DNA from: Microbacterium ginsengisoli
GTDB lineage: Bacteria > Actinomycetota > Actinomycetes > Actinomycetales > Microbacteriaceae
DNA: 64,000 nt
NCBI RefSeq assembly: GCF_000956535.1
Contig: NZ_JYIY01000076.1
Location: forward strand, 62,001 to 126,000
Direction: 5' to 3'
The notes below the pieces were generated by a model that saw nothing but the letters and a program-made list of their open reading frames with translations, ran no database searches and was not told the origin of the DNA. This document shows, piece by piece, positions 1 through 7,934 of the stretch (position 1 is the first letter of the stretch; each line of letters opens with the position of its first letter). The position numbers and the translations under genes are program-made.

Positions 1-1259
1 GGGATGACCCGTGTCACGCCGCCGACCATGATGAACACCTGCAGCGCGATCGTGATCGACAGGCCGGTCGCGAGGAGCTTTCCGAAGTCGTCCTGGCCGG
101 CGATGCCGACCCGCAGGCCGCGGCTGATGAAGACCATGTAGAGACAGAGGATCGCGAAGGCTCCGACGAGCCCGAGCTCCTCGGCGAGGCTCGGGAAGAT
201 GTAATCGCTCTGCGCGAGCGGCGTGATCTGGGGGCGCCCCTGACCGAGACCGGTGCCCAGCAGGCCGCCGTGGGCCATTCCGAAGATGCCCTGCGCGAGC
301 TGGTAGCTGCTGTTGTTGATGAGTGACGGGTCGAACGCGTGCAGCCAGTTCGTGAACCGGGCACCGACGTAGGGCAGTACCTGGGCGGCGGCCACGGCGA
401 CTCCGGCCGCCATCGCGACGCCGAGCAGCACCCAGCCGGTCTTGCCCGTCGCGACATAGAGCATGCCGACGAACATGCCGAAGATGAGCAGGCCGCTGCC
501 GAGGTCGTGCTGGGCGACGATGATGCCCACCGAGATCACCCAGACCACGAGGAGCGGGCCGAGATCGCGCGCGCGCGGCCACGTGATGCCGAGGAAGCGC
601 TTGCCCACCGACGACAGGCTCTCGCGTGTGCGCACGAGGTAGCCGGCGAAGAAGATCGCGAGGGCGATCTTCGCGAGCTCGCCCGGTTGGAAGGAGAAGA
701 TGCCGAGGTTCACCCAGACGGCGGCGTTCGCGTTGATGGCGAGGCCGGGGATCAGGGGGAGGACGAGCAGAAGCACACCGACGAAGCCGAACACGTACGT
801 GAAGCGGAACAGCACGCGGTAGTTGCGCAGGAACACCACGATGAGGATGGAGCCCGCGATGGCGATCGCCGCCCATGCCAGCTGGCGGGTGGAGTAGGCC
901 GCCCACCCGGTGTAGCGGAACGCGATGTCGATGCGGTAGATCTCGGCGATGCCGAGCCCGGTGAGGAGGGTCGCGATCGGCAGCACGAACGGGTCGGCGT
1001 TGGGTGCCCGGAACCGCAGCACGACGTGCAGACCGAGCGCGAGCAGGGTGAGCCCGCCGGAGTAGGTGAGGATCGTGACATCCACCTGACCGAGTGCGCC
1101 GAGCTGCACGAGCACGATCGCGGCCGCGGAGATGAGGCACGCGAAGATCAGCAGCCCCAGCTCCCGGTTGCGCAGGGTCTGCGGCGAGCGGATGCGGCGC
1201 AGGGCGCGCAGCACCGCGGTGTCGGCCTGGATCGGCGCGTCGGCCGGGGTGGTCGTCAT
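1..1259 (-). CDS. rodA: FtsW/RodA/SpoVE-family peptidoglycan polymerase (partial, C-terminus beyond left edge)
   Basis: This is a multi-pass membrane protein of the SEDS family, which polymerises glycan strands from lipid II during cell elongation. About 419 codons are visible from an ATG at 1259 and no stop occurs before the window edge. The translated strand shows typical SEDS segments: FQPGELAKIALAIFFAGYL, AQHDLGSGLLIFGMFVGML and FPSLAEELGLVGA, with around ten hydrophobic helices. The start overlaps the stop of the phosphatase gene by ATGA, so translation is probably coupled. The order fhaA-fhaB-pstP-rodA matches the conserved actinobacterial locus that continues with pbpA and Ser/Thr kinases, which supports RodA over FtsW. 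Confidence 0.9.
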   Translation of the reverse strand, partial: MTTTPADAPIQADTAVLRALRRIRSPQTLRNRELGLLIFACLISAAAIVLVQLGALGQVDVTILTYSGGLTLLALGLHVVLRFRAPNADPFVLPIATLLTGLGIAEIYRIDIAFRYTGWAAYSTRQLAWAAIAIAGSILIVVFLRNYRVLFRFTYVFGFVGVLLLVLPLIPGLAINANAAVWVNLGIFSFQPGELAKIALAIFFAGYLVRTRESLSSVGKRFLGITWPRARDLGPLLVVWVISVGIIVAQHDLGSGLLIFGMFVGMLYVATGKTGWVLLGVAMAAGVAVAAAQVLPYVGARFTNWLHAFDPSLINNSSYQLAQGIFGMAHGGLLGTGLGQGRPQITPLAQSDYIFPSLAEELGLVGAFAILCLYMVFISRGLRVGIAGQDDFGKLLATGLSITIALQVFIMVGGVTRVI

Positions 1260-2494
1260 CCGCCGGATCCCTTCTGGGGAGTGATGCGCTCCACGATGCT
1301 CTGCGCCTCGGCGAGGGAGCCGGCGGAGATCGTCGCCGTCACCGTGGCACGGTCGAACGGCGCGAGGGAGTCGAGCGTGATGCCGGTGTCCTGGTAGAGC
1401 TCGGACAGGTGGATAGGTCCGATATTCGCCTGGATGCCGCGGTAGATCACCACCGTGTCGTTGTCGGCGCCGACGTAGTAGCGCGTCTGCGTCCAGGCGT
1501 ACGCGCCCGCGAGCGCGGCCGCGATGAGCGCGATGACAATGACCAGACCCACGATCCAGGAGATCCGCCGGCGTCGCGCGCGCCGCCGGTCCTCTTCGAT
1601 GAGCTCTTCGAGGAACTGCGGCTGCGGCTCGAAGTGCGTCGGCTCGTTCGCGGCCTGCCGCACCGGGTGCAGCCAGGACGATCGGCCGGGACGGGCGGCG
1701 GTGACGACGACGCCCGTCGGGTTCGAGGCGGAGCCCACGATCGTCGGCGTGCCGGAGAAGACCGGATGCTGCCCCCCGACGTCGACGATGACGATGGTCA
1801 CGTTGTCGGGGGCACCCGCGTCGAGGGCCTGCTTGAGGAGCATGTCGGCGGTGCGGGCGGGTGCGTGGCCCGCCGCGAGCGCCTTCGCCGTGTGCGTGTC
1901 GTCGACGACGCCGGAGAGCCCGTCGGAGCACAGCAGCCACCGGTCGCCCGGGCGGGTGGGCATGATGAACGAGTCGACCTCGGGGTCGGGGTCCATGTCG
2001 CCGAGCACCCGCATCAGCACCGAGCGCCGCGGGTGGTAGCGCGCCTCCTCCGGCGTGATCCGCCCGGAGTCCACCAGACGCTGCACGAAGGTGTGGTCGG
2101 TCGTGATCTGGGTGAGCGCGCCGTCGCGGAAGAGATAGATGCGCGAGTCGCCGATGTGGGCGATCACGGCATAGTCGTCGACCATCACGATCGCACTGAC
2201 GGTGGTGCCCATGCCGGCGAGCTCCGGGCGGGTGGCGACCGTGTCGATCAGGTCGGTCGCCGTCTCATGGATCGTCTCCTGCAGCGCGCGCTCGGCGTCG
2301 AGCGACGAGCCGAACGGGCGGTCGAGCTCCTCGAGCCGGTCGACCGCGATGCTCGACGCGACATCCCCGCCGGCATGGCCGCCCATGCCGTCGGCGACGA
2401 CGAACAGGTTCGACCCGGCGTAGCCGGAGTCCTGGTTGTTCGATCGCACCTTGCCGGTGTGCGAGAGCGCTGTGCTCGATCCCTGGAAGACCAT
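1256..2494 (-). CDS. pstP: PP2C-type Ser/Thr protein phosphatase
   Basis: This is a metal-dependent phosphatase that reverses phosphorylation by the PknA/PknB-type kinases controlling growth and division. It has 412 residues. The N-terminal catalytic domain (about 8-238) carries RSNNQD (17-22), VADGMGGHAGG with metal ligands D35 and G36, MGTT, SDGLSGVVDD and DNVTIVIVD. A charged linker is followed by one transmembrane helix near 310-332 and an extracytoplasmic tail of about 80 residues. This is the layout of actinobacterial PstP. It lies 9 bases after fhaB and overlaps rodA by 4 bases, so it is inside the operon. Confidence 0.93.
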   Translation of the reverse strand: MVFQGSSTALSHTGKVRSNNQDSGYAGSNLFVVADGMGGHAGGDVASSIAVDRLEELDRPFGSSLDAERALQETIHETATDLIDTVATRPELAGMGTTVSAIVMVDDYAVIAHIGDSRIYLFRDGALTQITTDHTFVQRLVDSGRITPEEARYHPRRSVLMRVLGDMDPDPEVDSFIMPTRPGDRWLLCSDGLSGVVDDTHTAKALAAGHAPARTADMLLKQALDAGAPDNVTIVIVDVGGQHPVFSGTPTIVGSASNPTGVVVTAARPGRSSWLHPVRQAANEPTHFEPQPQFLEELIEEDRRRARRRRISWIVGLVIVIALIAAALAGAYAWTQTRYYVGADNDTVVIYRGIQANIGPIHLSELYQDTGITLDSLAPFDRATVTATISAGSLAEAQSIVERITPQKGSGG

Positions 2495-2503
2495 CGGGCG
2501 CGA

Positions 2504-3088
2504 TCAGTCCCGCAGCTCGAAGGTCGTGGCGCCCACCTTGATCGGCGCGCCGAGCAGAACCGGCACGGGTGAGCTGACGCGGTCGCCGTCGTGCCACGTG
2601 CCGTTGGTCGAGTCGAGGTCCTGGATCATCCACTGCTCGCCCCACAGCAGCAGGCGTGCGTGGTGGCTCGAGGTGTAGTCGTCGCGGATGACGAGACCGG
2701 ACTCGCTGGAGCGCCCGATCGTCAGTGGCTCGGTGCCGAGCGTCAGCTCGAGTCCGGCCTTGGGCCCGCTCGTGATCACGATGCGATGGGCGTTCTCGGA
2801 TGTCGCCTTCCCGCCCTTCTTCGCCGAGGCGCGGGCCGCGGAGGTGGGCGAGGTCGCGAGGGTCGGTCCGGTGCCGGCGACGAGGGGGGCTGCGGTCGCC
2901 GCGGTGGCGGCGGCGGGGGCGGCCGCACGCACCGGCCCGGATGCGGCCCCGGCGTCGGGGAGTTTGCGCACTCGTACGCCGAACAGGTCGGCGCGCAGCG
3001 AGTAGATGACGGCGAACACGAAGAACCACAGGATCAGCAGGAAGCCGATCCGCAGCAGCAGAAGTGTGAGCTCGCTCACATCGCTCAT
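2504..3088 (-). CDS. fhaB: FHA-domain membrane protein FhaB (FipA-like)
   Basis: This 194-residue protein has an N-terminal membrane helix (about 8-28), an Ala/Pro-rich linker and a C-terminal forkhead-associated domain (about 105-190). The phosphothreonine-binding signature is visible: LTIGRSSESGLVI, then SSHHARL and DLDSTNGTW. The ATG at 3088 was chosen because it overlaps the fhaA stop as ATGA; longer readings upstream run through fhaA in another frame. In this locus FHA proteins bind phosphorylated kinases and substrates and link signalling to cell-wall synthesis and division. Confidence 0.9.
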   Translation of the reverse strand: MSDVSELTLLLLRIGFLLILWFFVFAVIYSLRADLFGVRVRKLPDAGAASGPVRAAAPAAATAATAAPLVAGTGPTLATSPTSAARASAKKGGKATSENAHRIVITSGPKAGLELTLGTEPLTIGRSSESGLVIRDDYTSSHHARLLLWGEQWMIQDLDSTNGTWHDGDRVSSPVPVLLGAPIKVGATTFELRD

Positions 3089-3840
3089 GACAGCGGACTC
3101 CCCCAGTTGTCGCCGCGTACATCGAACGCGCGCGTCGTATCGTCGGCCGCCGCGGGTGCCGGGCGCCGGGGCGCCTCGGTCGATGCGATCACGCGGAAGA
3201 CGAGGTTGGTGTTGCCGATCGAGATGGTGGCGTCGCTCGGCAGTGCCGCCTCGGAGATCTTGCGGCCGGCGAGCTTCGTGCCGTTCGTCGACCCGAGGTC
3301 GCGCACCATGGCGCGTTCGCCGTCCCACAGGATCTCGGCGTGCGTGCGGCTGGCTCCCGCGTCGGAGATCGTGATGTCGGCATCCGATCCACGGCCGATG
3401 ACCGTGCGGGCACCGGCGATCGGGTATCGGCGACCCGCGACATCCACGACCGCCTGCCAGGAGACGCGACCCTCGGCGATCTGCGACTCGACCCGCAGTG
3501 TGCCGGTGGAGAGGCGGTCGTCGGAGACGAGCGAGATCGTCAGCGCGGACGGAAGCGTGTAGCCCTGCGTGCGGGCGTGGGTCGTGATGACCTCGCGCAG
3601 CTCCGCCTGCAGCGGGGTGCCGAGCGCACTCATGCGCTCCTCGTCGGACGGGGAGAGATGCACGACGAAGGCGTTCGGAGCCAGGATGCGCTCACGCGAG
3701 ACGATCGCGGCCTTCTTGTCCATGTCGCTGCGCAACGCCGACGCGATGTCGACGGGCTCGATACCGCTGCGAAAGGTCTTCGCGAAGGCGCCGTTGACGG
3801 CGCGCTCGAGACCTTTCTCGAAGCTGTCTAGTAGTCCCAC
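3085..3840 (-). CDS. fhaA: DUF3662/FHA-domain protein FhaA
   Basis: This 251-residue cytosolic protein has an N-terminal DUF3662 domain (about 1-115, beginning MGLLDSFEKGLERAVNGAF) and a C-terminal FHA domain (about 145-215: TVIGRGSDADITI, SRTHAEI, DLGSTNGT). Actinobacterial FhaA binds phosphorylated membrane partners such as the MurJ-like flippase complex and restrains peptidoglycan synthesis. It starts at a GTG preceded by GAGGAG and opens the fhaA-fhaB-pstP-rodA operon. The actinobacterial FhaA often has a long disordered linker between domains; this copy is short, as in other Microbacteriaceae. Confidence 0.9.
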   Translation of the reverse strand: MGLLDSFEKGLERAVNGAFAKTFRSGIEPVDIASALRSDMDKKAAIVSRERILAPNAFVVHLSPSDEERMSALGTPLQAELREVITTHARTQGYTLPSALTISLVSDDRLSTGTLRVESQIAEGRVSWQAVVDVAGRRYPIAGARTVIGRGSDADITISDAGASRTHAEILWDGERAMVRDLGSTNGTKLAGRKISEAALPSDATISIGNTNLVFRVIASTEAPRRPAPAAADDTTRAFDVRGDNWGSPLS

Positions 3841-3872
3841 GTGACTCCTCAGGCAGGCCGACGGGTTGCTTC

Positions 3873-3878
3873 ATCGTA
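3873..3878 (-). promoter_or_regulatory. Possible -10 element of the fhaA operon
   Basis: The minus strand reads TACGAT about 33 bases before the fhaA GTG start, followed by GAGGAG as ribosome binding site. No convincing -35 element is visible. This is a weak prediction. Confidence 0.3.
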
Positions 3879-3991
3879 GTTGCACACCCTGGAGGAGCCG
3901 TGAACAACGCGTCCCGACGTGCGTGCCGGCCGCGGCCCCGTGGTATCCTCGGGAGGTTGAGTGGGCGGATGCCTCGGCATCCTCTCCGAAC

Positions 3992-4075
3992 GCGCGAGTG
4001 GCGGAATAGGCAGACGCGCTGGCTTCAGGTGCCAGTGCCCGAAAGGGCGTGGGGGTTCAACTCCCCCCTCGCGCA
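3992..4075 (+). tRNA. tRNA-Leu (anticodon CAG)
   Basis: The 84-nt sequence folds as a class II tRNA. The acceptor stem is GCGCGAG (3992-3998) paired with CTCGCGC (4068-4074), with discriminator A4075. The anticodon stem CTGGC/GCCAG holds the loop TTCAGGT with anticodon CAG at 4026-4028. A long variable arm (TGCCCGAAAGGGCG) and a T arm GGGGGTTCAACTCCCCC follow, as expected for leucine tRNA. The CCA end is not encoded, since the genome reads CCG after the discriminator. Confidence 0.95.
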
Positions 4076-4084
4076 CCGCACAAT

Positions 4085-4119
4085 GACGAAGGCCCCCGGT
4101 CATCCCGGGGGCCTTCGTC
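4085..4119. terminator. Bidirectional terminator hairpin
   Basis: GACGAAGGCCCCCGG pairs perfectly with CCGGGGGCCTTCGTC across a 5-base loop. It lies between the tRNA (plus) and the SDR gene (minus), whose 3' ends face each other, so it probably stops both. There is no long U tract. Confidence 0.7.
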
Positions 4120-4126
4120 GTTGAGG

Positions 4127-4882
4127 TCACTGGGCGGCGTAGCCGCCGTCGACCAGGTGGTAGGAGCCGGTCACGAAGCTGGCGGCGTCGCTTGAGAGGA
4201 AGGCGACGATCGCGGCGACCTCCTCGGGGGTGCCGAGACGGCCGAGCGCGTGCTTGGCGGCGAGGGCGTCCTTGGTGGCCTGGTCGAGGTTCTTGTCGAG
4301 CAGCGGGGTGGCGATGAACCCCGGGCCGACCGCGTTGACGCGCACCTTCTGCGCGCCGTACTCGAGGGCGGCGTTCTTGGTGAGGCCGATGAGGCCGTGC
4401 TTCGCGGTCACGTAGGCCGACGAGAAGGGGATGCCGACGGAGCCGAGCACCGAGGCCATGTTGACGATCGAGCCGCCCCCGTTGGCTGCCATGGCGACGA
4501 CCTGCGCGCGCACGCCGTAGAACACGGCGTTGAGGTTGACCTCGATGACCTTCTGCCAGCTGTCGAGGGGGTACTCCCCTACGGGGGCCGCGGCGCCGCC
4601 GATCCCGGCGTTGTTGACGGCGATGCGCAGCGGCGCGAGGGCGTTGGCGCGCTGGATCGACTCGTCGATCCACGCGGTGTCGCTCACGTCGCCGACGAAG
4701 GCGCTCGCGGTGCCGCCAGCGGCGGTGATCTCGTCGACGACGGATGCCGCGGCATCCGCGTTGATGTCGGTGACGAGCACGCTCGCGCCGCTCGCCGCCA
4801 GGGTGTGCGCCACGGCGCGACCGATCCCCGACCCCGCTCCCGTCACGATCGCCGAACGTTCTGCGACGTCGTACACAGCCAT
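4127..4882 (-). CDS. SDR-family NAD(P)-dependent oxidoreductase
   Basis: This is a classical short-chain dehydrogenase of 251 residues. It shows the cofactor motif TGAGSGIG near residues 13-20, NNAGIGG, the catalytic Ser in the NMASVLGS region, and YxxxK in SAYVTAKHG. The C-terminus PGFIATP...GSYHLVDGGY is typical of family members acting on secondary alcohols or 3-ketoacyl substrates. The ATG at 4882 is chosen because AGGAAAGG precedes it at proper spacing; the frame is open further upstream but without a ribosome site. It carries one copy of the 16-bp palindrome (4742-4757), coding Asp-Ala-Ala-Ala-Ser. The substrate cannot be read from sequence. Confidence 0.9.
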   Translation of the reverse strand: MAVYDVAERSAIVTGAGSGIGRAVAHTLAASGASVLVTDINADAAASVVDEITAAGGTASAFVGDVSDTAWIDESIQRANALAPLRIAVNNAGIGGAAAPVGEYPLDSWQKVIEVNLNAVFYGVRAQVVAMAANGGGSIVNMASVLGSVGIPFSSAYVTAKHGLIGLTKNAALEYGAQKVRVNAVGPGFIATPLLDKNLDQATKDALAAKHALGRLGTPEEVAAIVAFLSSDAASFVTGSYHLVDGGYAAQ

Positions 4883-4985
4883 GTCGATTCCTTTCCTCAT
4901 CCGGCGTGACCGTGATGAGGCGGCGCCGGCCGATGGCGGCGGCGCGGGTGCGCCTGCCGTAGGGCAGCCTGAAAGGTTGTCCTTG

Positions 4986-5001
4986 TTCGACAACTGTCGA
5001 A
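4986..5001. promoter_or_regulatory. Palindromic operator candidate upstream of the SDR gene
   Basis: TTCGACAACTGTCGAA is an inverted repeat of TTCGACA around a 2-base centre, lying 104 bases upstream of the SDR start. Its size and symmetry fit a dimeric repressor site. No regulator gene sits next to it. Confidence 0.45.
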
Positions 5002-5141
5002 GACCATCGTGCATTCCCGGACAGTCAGACTGGGCGTTGCTTATGCGCTTGCCGCAAGATCGACGCGGGCACCCCCACGCGCCGCCGCCGCCGCGTAACG
5101 TAACGACTCGCATCCCTCGTGCCCCCAGCGGAGGGATCCAC

Positions 5142-5181
5142 AAGAGCCCCCTCCTGATCCCCCAGCCGGGAGGGGGCTCTT
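5142..5181. terminator. Strong hairpin, orphan terminator
   Basis: AAGAGCCCCCTCC pairs with GGAGGGGGCTCTT over a 14-base loop. On the plus strand the stem is followed by a pyrimidine-rich CTCTGCCTT. No annotated gene ends here on either strand, so it may end an unannotated small transcript or insulate the SDR and cspA units. Confidence 0.6.
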
Positions 5182-5360
5182 CTCTGCCTTGGCGCGAACT
5201 CGCAGCCCTCATCCGGTGGGGCGCACAGCCCCGGCGACGACGTCGAACCGACGTCGCGCAGCTCATCGATTTCTCACGGCTCACCCGCTATGCGCGGCAG
5301 TTTCGAGGTCATTAGAGTGAACGCTGTCACGCATGGCGTGGCATATCCGGGGGGATCCGT

Positions 5361-5398
5361 CGACGCCCGGGCCTTGAGTTCACTCGGCCCGGGCGTCG
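5361..5398 (+). terminator. 13-bp hairpin upstream of cspA (attenuator or small-RNA terminator)
   Basis: CGACGCCCGGGCC pairs perfectly with GGCCCGGGCGTCG around a 12-base loop. It lies about 36 bases downstream of the transcript start expected from TAGAGT at 5313-5318 and 157 bases before the cspA start codon. It could end a roughly 75-nt RNA or act as a structured leader of cspA mRNA. Confidence 0.5.
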
Positions 5399-5555
5399 TA
5401 TGGGTTAAGGGCCCGCTCGGGCGCTCAGGCGGGGTCCTCCCACGCAACGGTTGCGTTAACGATCTGCGATCGCCCTCGCCCCGAGCCGTGATGCCCGCTA
5501 GCGTGAAGCGAACACCGGTGCACTGGGCGCCGGTTGCAGTAGAGAACGGCAGTTC

Positions 5556-5762
5556 ATGAGCACGACGGGTACGGTCAAGTGGTTCAACTCGGAGAAGGGT
5601 TTCGGTTTCATCGCTCCTGATGAGGGCGGCGCCGACGTCTTCGCGCACTACTCGGCCATTCAGGGAAACGGATACCGCTCGCTCGAAGAGAACCAGCGGG
5701 TCGAGTTCGAGGTCGAACAGGGTCCCAAGGGACTGCAGGCGGCGAGCATTCGCGCGCTCTGA
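5556..5762 (+). CDS. cspA: Cold-shock domain protein
   Basis: This is a 68-residue single-domain RNA chaperone of the CspA family. The RNA-binding motifs are intact: KGFGFI (RNP1, 14-19) and DVFAHY (RNP2, 27-32). It opens with [18 protein letters not shown], the usual actinobacterial form. Such proteins bind single-stranded RNA and DNA and melt secondary structure in the cytoplasm. The leader is long and structured, as in many csp mRNAs. It is a single-gene unit followed by a perfect terminator. Confidence 0.96.
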   Translation: MSTTGTVKWFNSEKGFGFIAPDEGGADVFAHYSAIQGNGYRSLEENQRVEFEVEQGPKGLQAASIRAL

Positions 5763-5773
5763 CCGAAGCGTTC

Positions 5774-5809
5774 GAGGGGACGGGATGCCGCGGCATCCCG
5801 TCCCCTCGT
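5774..5809. terminator. Perfect palindromic terminator built on the 16-bp motif
   Basis: CGAGGGGACGGGATGCC pairs with GGCATCCCGTCCCCTCG with only the GC core between the arms. It contains GGATGCCGCGGCATCC at 5784-5799. It lies 11 bases after cspA and 11 bases before the 3' end of the convergent DUF2156 gene, so it probably works in both directions. No U tract follows. Confidence 0.75.
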
Positions 5810-5820
5810 CATGTTCGGGC

Positions 5821-7893
5821 TCAGCCGGCGCGCACGACGTCCACCCCCGCCGCCGCGAGCTGACGCAGCGTCGCGGTCGGCAGGAACGCGCGCACGAGGG
5901 CGAGACCGATGCGGGTGAGGTCGCTCTCGTCGCGGTAGAGCAGGTAGAGCGGCTCGTGGCGGGGATGGAACTTCTGCTTGAAGCGTTGCAGAGAGCGGAA
6001 TCCGTAGACGGGCTCGAGCGATTCGGCCAGCCGGTCGCCCAGCGCGGCGAGGCCGCCGGCCTCCTGCGGGAGATCGTGGGCCAGCGGCGCACCCGACAGT
6101 GACATGAACTCGGCGCCCTCCGCCTCGAACTGCTGGGCGGACGATCCGATGAGGAACTCCATCACCGAGGGGAAGCCGCCCTCGCGGCGACGCATGAGGT
6201 CGAGCGTCCACCCGCGGACCATACCCTGAGCGCCGTAGACCGGCAGCCAGGACAAGAAGCCATCGACATCGCCCGACGGTGTCACGGCCAGGGCGATCCG
6301 CACCTCCGGATCGGCGGCCTCGATGAGGCTGCCCAGGGTGAAGCCCATCTCGGGCAGGTCCTTGTCGCCGAGCCACTCCTCGGAGATCGCACGGATCTGC
6401 TGGCGCACGCCCCACGACTCGTGCACGAGGTGCGTCATGCGGAACTCCACCTGCTCGCGGTCGGCGCGGTTGAGGGACGTGCGCACCGAGTTCCACTTCT
6501 TGCCCGTGAACTGCAGCCCCGGAAGATCGACGATCGTGTCGGCGGCGACCACCAGGCTCCTCCACGTGGACGGGAGCAGCGCGCGCGTCGACTCGCTCGC
6601 GCTGAAGAAGCACGGCACGAGCCCGGCGTGCTCCGCACCGTCGACGAACGCGTCGACCACACCCGGGGCGTCGGACGGCGGGCCGAACGGATCGCCGAGC
6701 GCCAGGGCCACCCCGTTGCGCCGCTGGTAGGTGAGCATCCCGCCCGCCGCCGTCCGCACCGTCGAGTTGGCGTCCCACGTGGCCATCCATGACAGAGTGC
6801 CGCCGCCGTCACGATGAAGGGCGCGTCGCACCTCCGCCCGCGTGGGCGGAGGCAGGGCCGACAGGCGGGTGCCGCGCCCCGCGCGGAACGCGCGTCGCTC
6901 GATGAGCAGGTAGACGAGGAGCAACGCCCACAGCACCCCGCTCACGATCGTGAGGGCGGGATCGCCGGAGATCGCGTCCGTCACCTCGCTCCACCCGACC
7001 AGTTCGGCGCCGATGAGCACGAAGACCACGGCGAGGATGTTGCCGCCCGCGAAGACCGCGGCGACCCACCACGTCCAGCGCCGGCCGCGCAGCAGGCCGC
7101 GGGCGATCAGCACGATCACCACGACATCGACCGTCACATCGAGGATCGGACCGGGGTCCGGCGTCGTACTGCCGAACATGCCCGCTGTCGGCACCACGAG
7201 AACGATGATCTCGAGCGCCCCGAGCGCCAGGACGGCGACGAAGGCGATGAAGCGCTTCTCGCGCAGCGACGCCTTGCGCAGGCGCAGCGACCGGTCGACG
7301 ATCAGCACGCCGATGACCGACACGGCGTGCTCGAGATCGCCGAGGTTGCCCCAGAAGACCATCGTCACACCTACGAAGGCGAGCAGCACGAGCCAGGCGC
7401 GCACCCGCCAGGGCGGGCGGAAGAGCCCGACGGCTGCCGCGATGCACGCCATCGTGCCGCCCGAGGGGCCGACGTCGAGGTGATGCGACTGCGCCACGGC
7501 CCACGGCCACCCGGTCATCGCGAGCAGCCACACGATGAGAGCCGCGACCAGCACGGTGCCGATCTGGCCGATGACGAAGTATCGGGTCGCGACCTTCCAC
7601 CCGCGGTGGAACTCGAGGTACGCCATGCCGGCGAAGCTCACGATCACGACCGGGTAGAGGATCGGCGAGTGCACGAGCAGTGCACCGGTGACGGGCGTCC
7701 ACCAGTGCCCCTCGAGGAGCGAGGGCAGGCCGTAGGCCAGGTAGCGCCAGGCATGGTTCTCGCGCAGCGGGAACCAGAGCGCGGCGCTCACGAGTCCGGC
7801 CACGAGCACCAGACCGAGGGTGATGAGCGTCGCCGGGATGCGCGCGACGACGGTGATCACCGGATGCCTCGTCGGAGCCGCCGCATCCGTCAT
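5821..7893 (-). CDS. Rhomboid-like membrane domain fused to DUF2156 (MprF-type aminoacyltransferase-like) protein
   Basis: This is a 690-residue fusion. Residues about 20-210 form a six-helix membrane domain resembling rhomboid proteases: WWTPVTGALLVHSP, then VGPSGGTMA with a Ser in the GxSG position (S144), then GNLGDLEHAVSVIG with a His (H189) at the expected later helix. Three or more further helices follow up to about 345. Residues about 350-680 form a GNAT-like DUF2156 domain, the fold that transfers aminoacyl groups to phosphatidylglycerol in MprF. The start is an ATG seven bases after TAGGCT, so the mRNA is probably leaderless. Whether the Ser/His pair is catalytic, and which lipid or peptide is modified, is unknown. 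Confidence 0.75.
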   Translation of the reverse strand: MTDAAAPTRHPVITVVARIPATLITLGLVLVAGLVSAALWFPLRENHAWRYLAYGLPSLLEGHWWTPVTGALLVHSPILYPVVIVSFAGMAYLEFHRGWKVATRYFVIGQIGTVLVAALIVWLLAMTGWPWAVAQSHHLDVGPSGGTMACIAAAVGLFRPPWRVRAWLVLLAFVGVTMVFWGNLGDLEHAVSVIGVLIVDRSLRLRKASLREKRFIAFVAVLALGALEIIVLVVPTAGMFGSTTPDPGPILDVTVDVVVIVLIARGLLRGRRWTWWVAAVFAGGNILAVVFVLIGAELVGWSEVTDAISGDPALTIVSGVLWALLLVYLLIERRAFRAGRGTRLSALPPPTRAEVRRALHRDGGGTLSWMATWDANSTVRTAAGGMLTYQRRNGVALALGDPFGPPSDAPGVVDAFVDGAEHAGLVPCFFSASESTRALLPSTWRSLVVAADTIVDLPGLQFTGKKWNSVRTSLNRADREQVEFRMTHLVHESWGVRQQIRAISEEWLGDKDLPEMGFTLGSLIEAADPEVRIALAVTPSGDVDGFLSWLPVYGAQGMVRGWTLDLMRRREGGFPSVMEFLIGSSAQQFEAEGAEFMSLSGAPLAHDLPQEAGGLAALGDRLAESLEPVYGFRSLQRFKQKFHPRHEPLYLLYRDESDLTRIGLALVRAFLPTATLRQLAAAGVDVVRAG

Positions 7894-7900
7894 GTCGGCC

Positions 7901-7906
7901 AGCCTA
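7901..7906 (-). promoter_or_regulatory. -10 element of a leaderless promoter (DUF2156 gene)
   Basis: TAGGCT on the minus strand, then seven bases, then the ATG at 7893. The expected transcript start falls on the start codon, and no ribosome site is present. Confidence 0.5.
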
Positions 7907-7934
7907 CCGACCGGGTCGCCGGTCGACGAGGGGT

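Larger units (their letters stand above)
4883..5555. other. 673-bp intergenic region with regulatory repeats
   Basis: No protein gene is supported here. From left to right it holds the SDR ribosome site, a 16-bp palindrome (4986-5001), a hairpin at 5142-5181, a TAGAGT -10-like element at 5313-5318, a small hairpin CACGCATGGCGTG (5328-5340), a 13-bp-arm hairpin at 5361-5398, and a second -10-like TAGCGT (5499-5504) before cspA. The layout would fit a long cspA leader or a separate small RNA. Confidence 0.5.

Noticed and set aside
5215-5260. T-arm-like GGTTCGACG on the minus strand, possible second tRNA
   Set aside because: No acceptor stem, D arm or anticodon arm can be paired around it.
4883-5284. 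134-residue N-terminal extension of the SDR
   Set aside because: The extension is low-complexity, passes through hairpins and palindromes, and a good ribosome site precedes the ATG at 4882.
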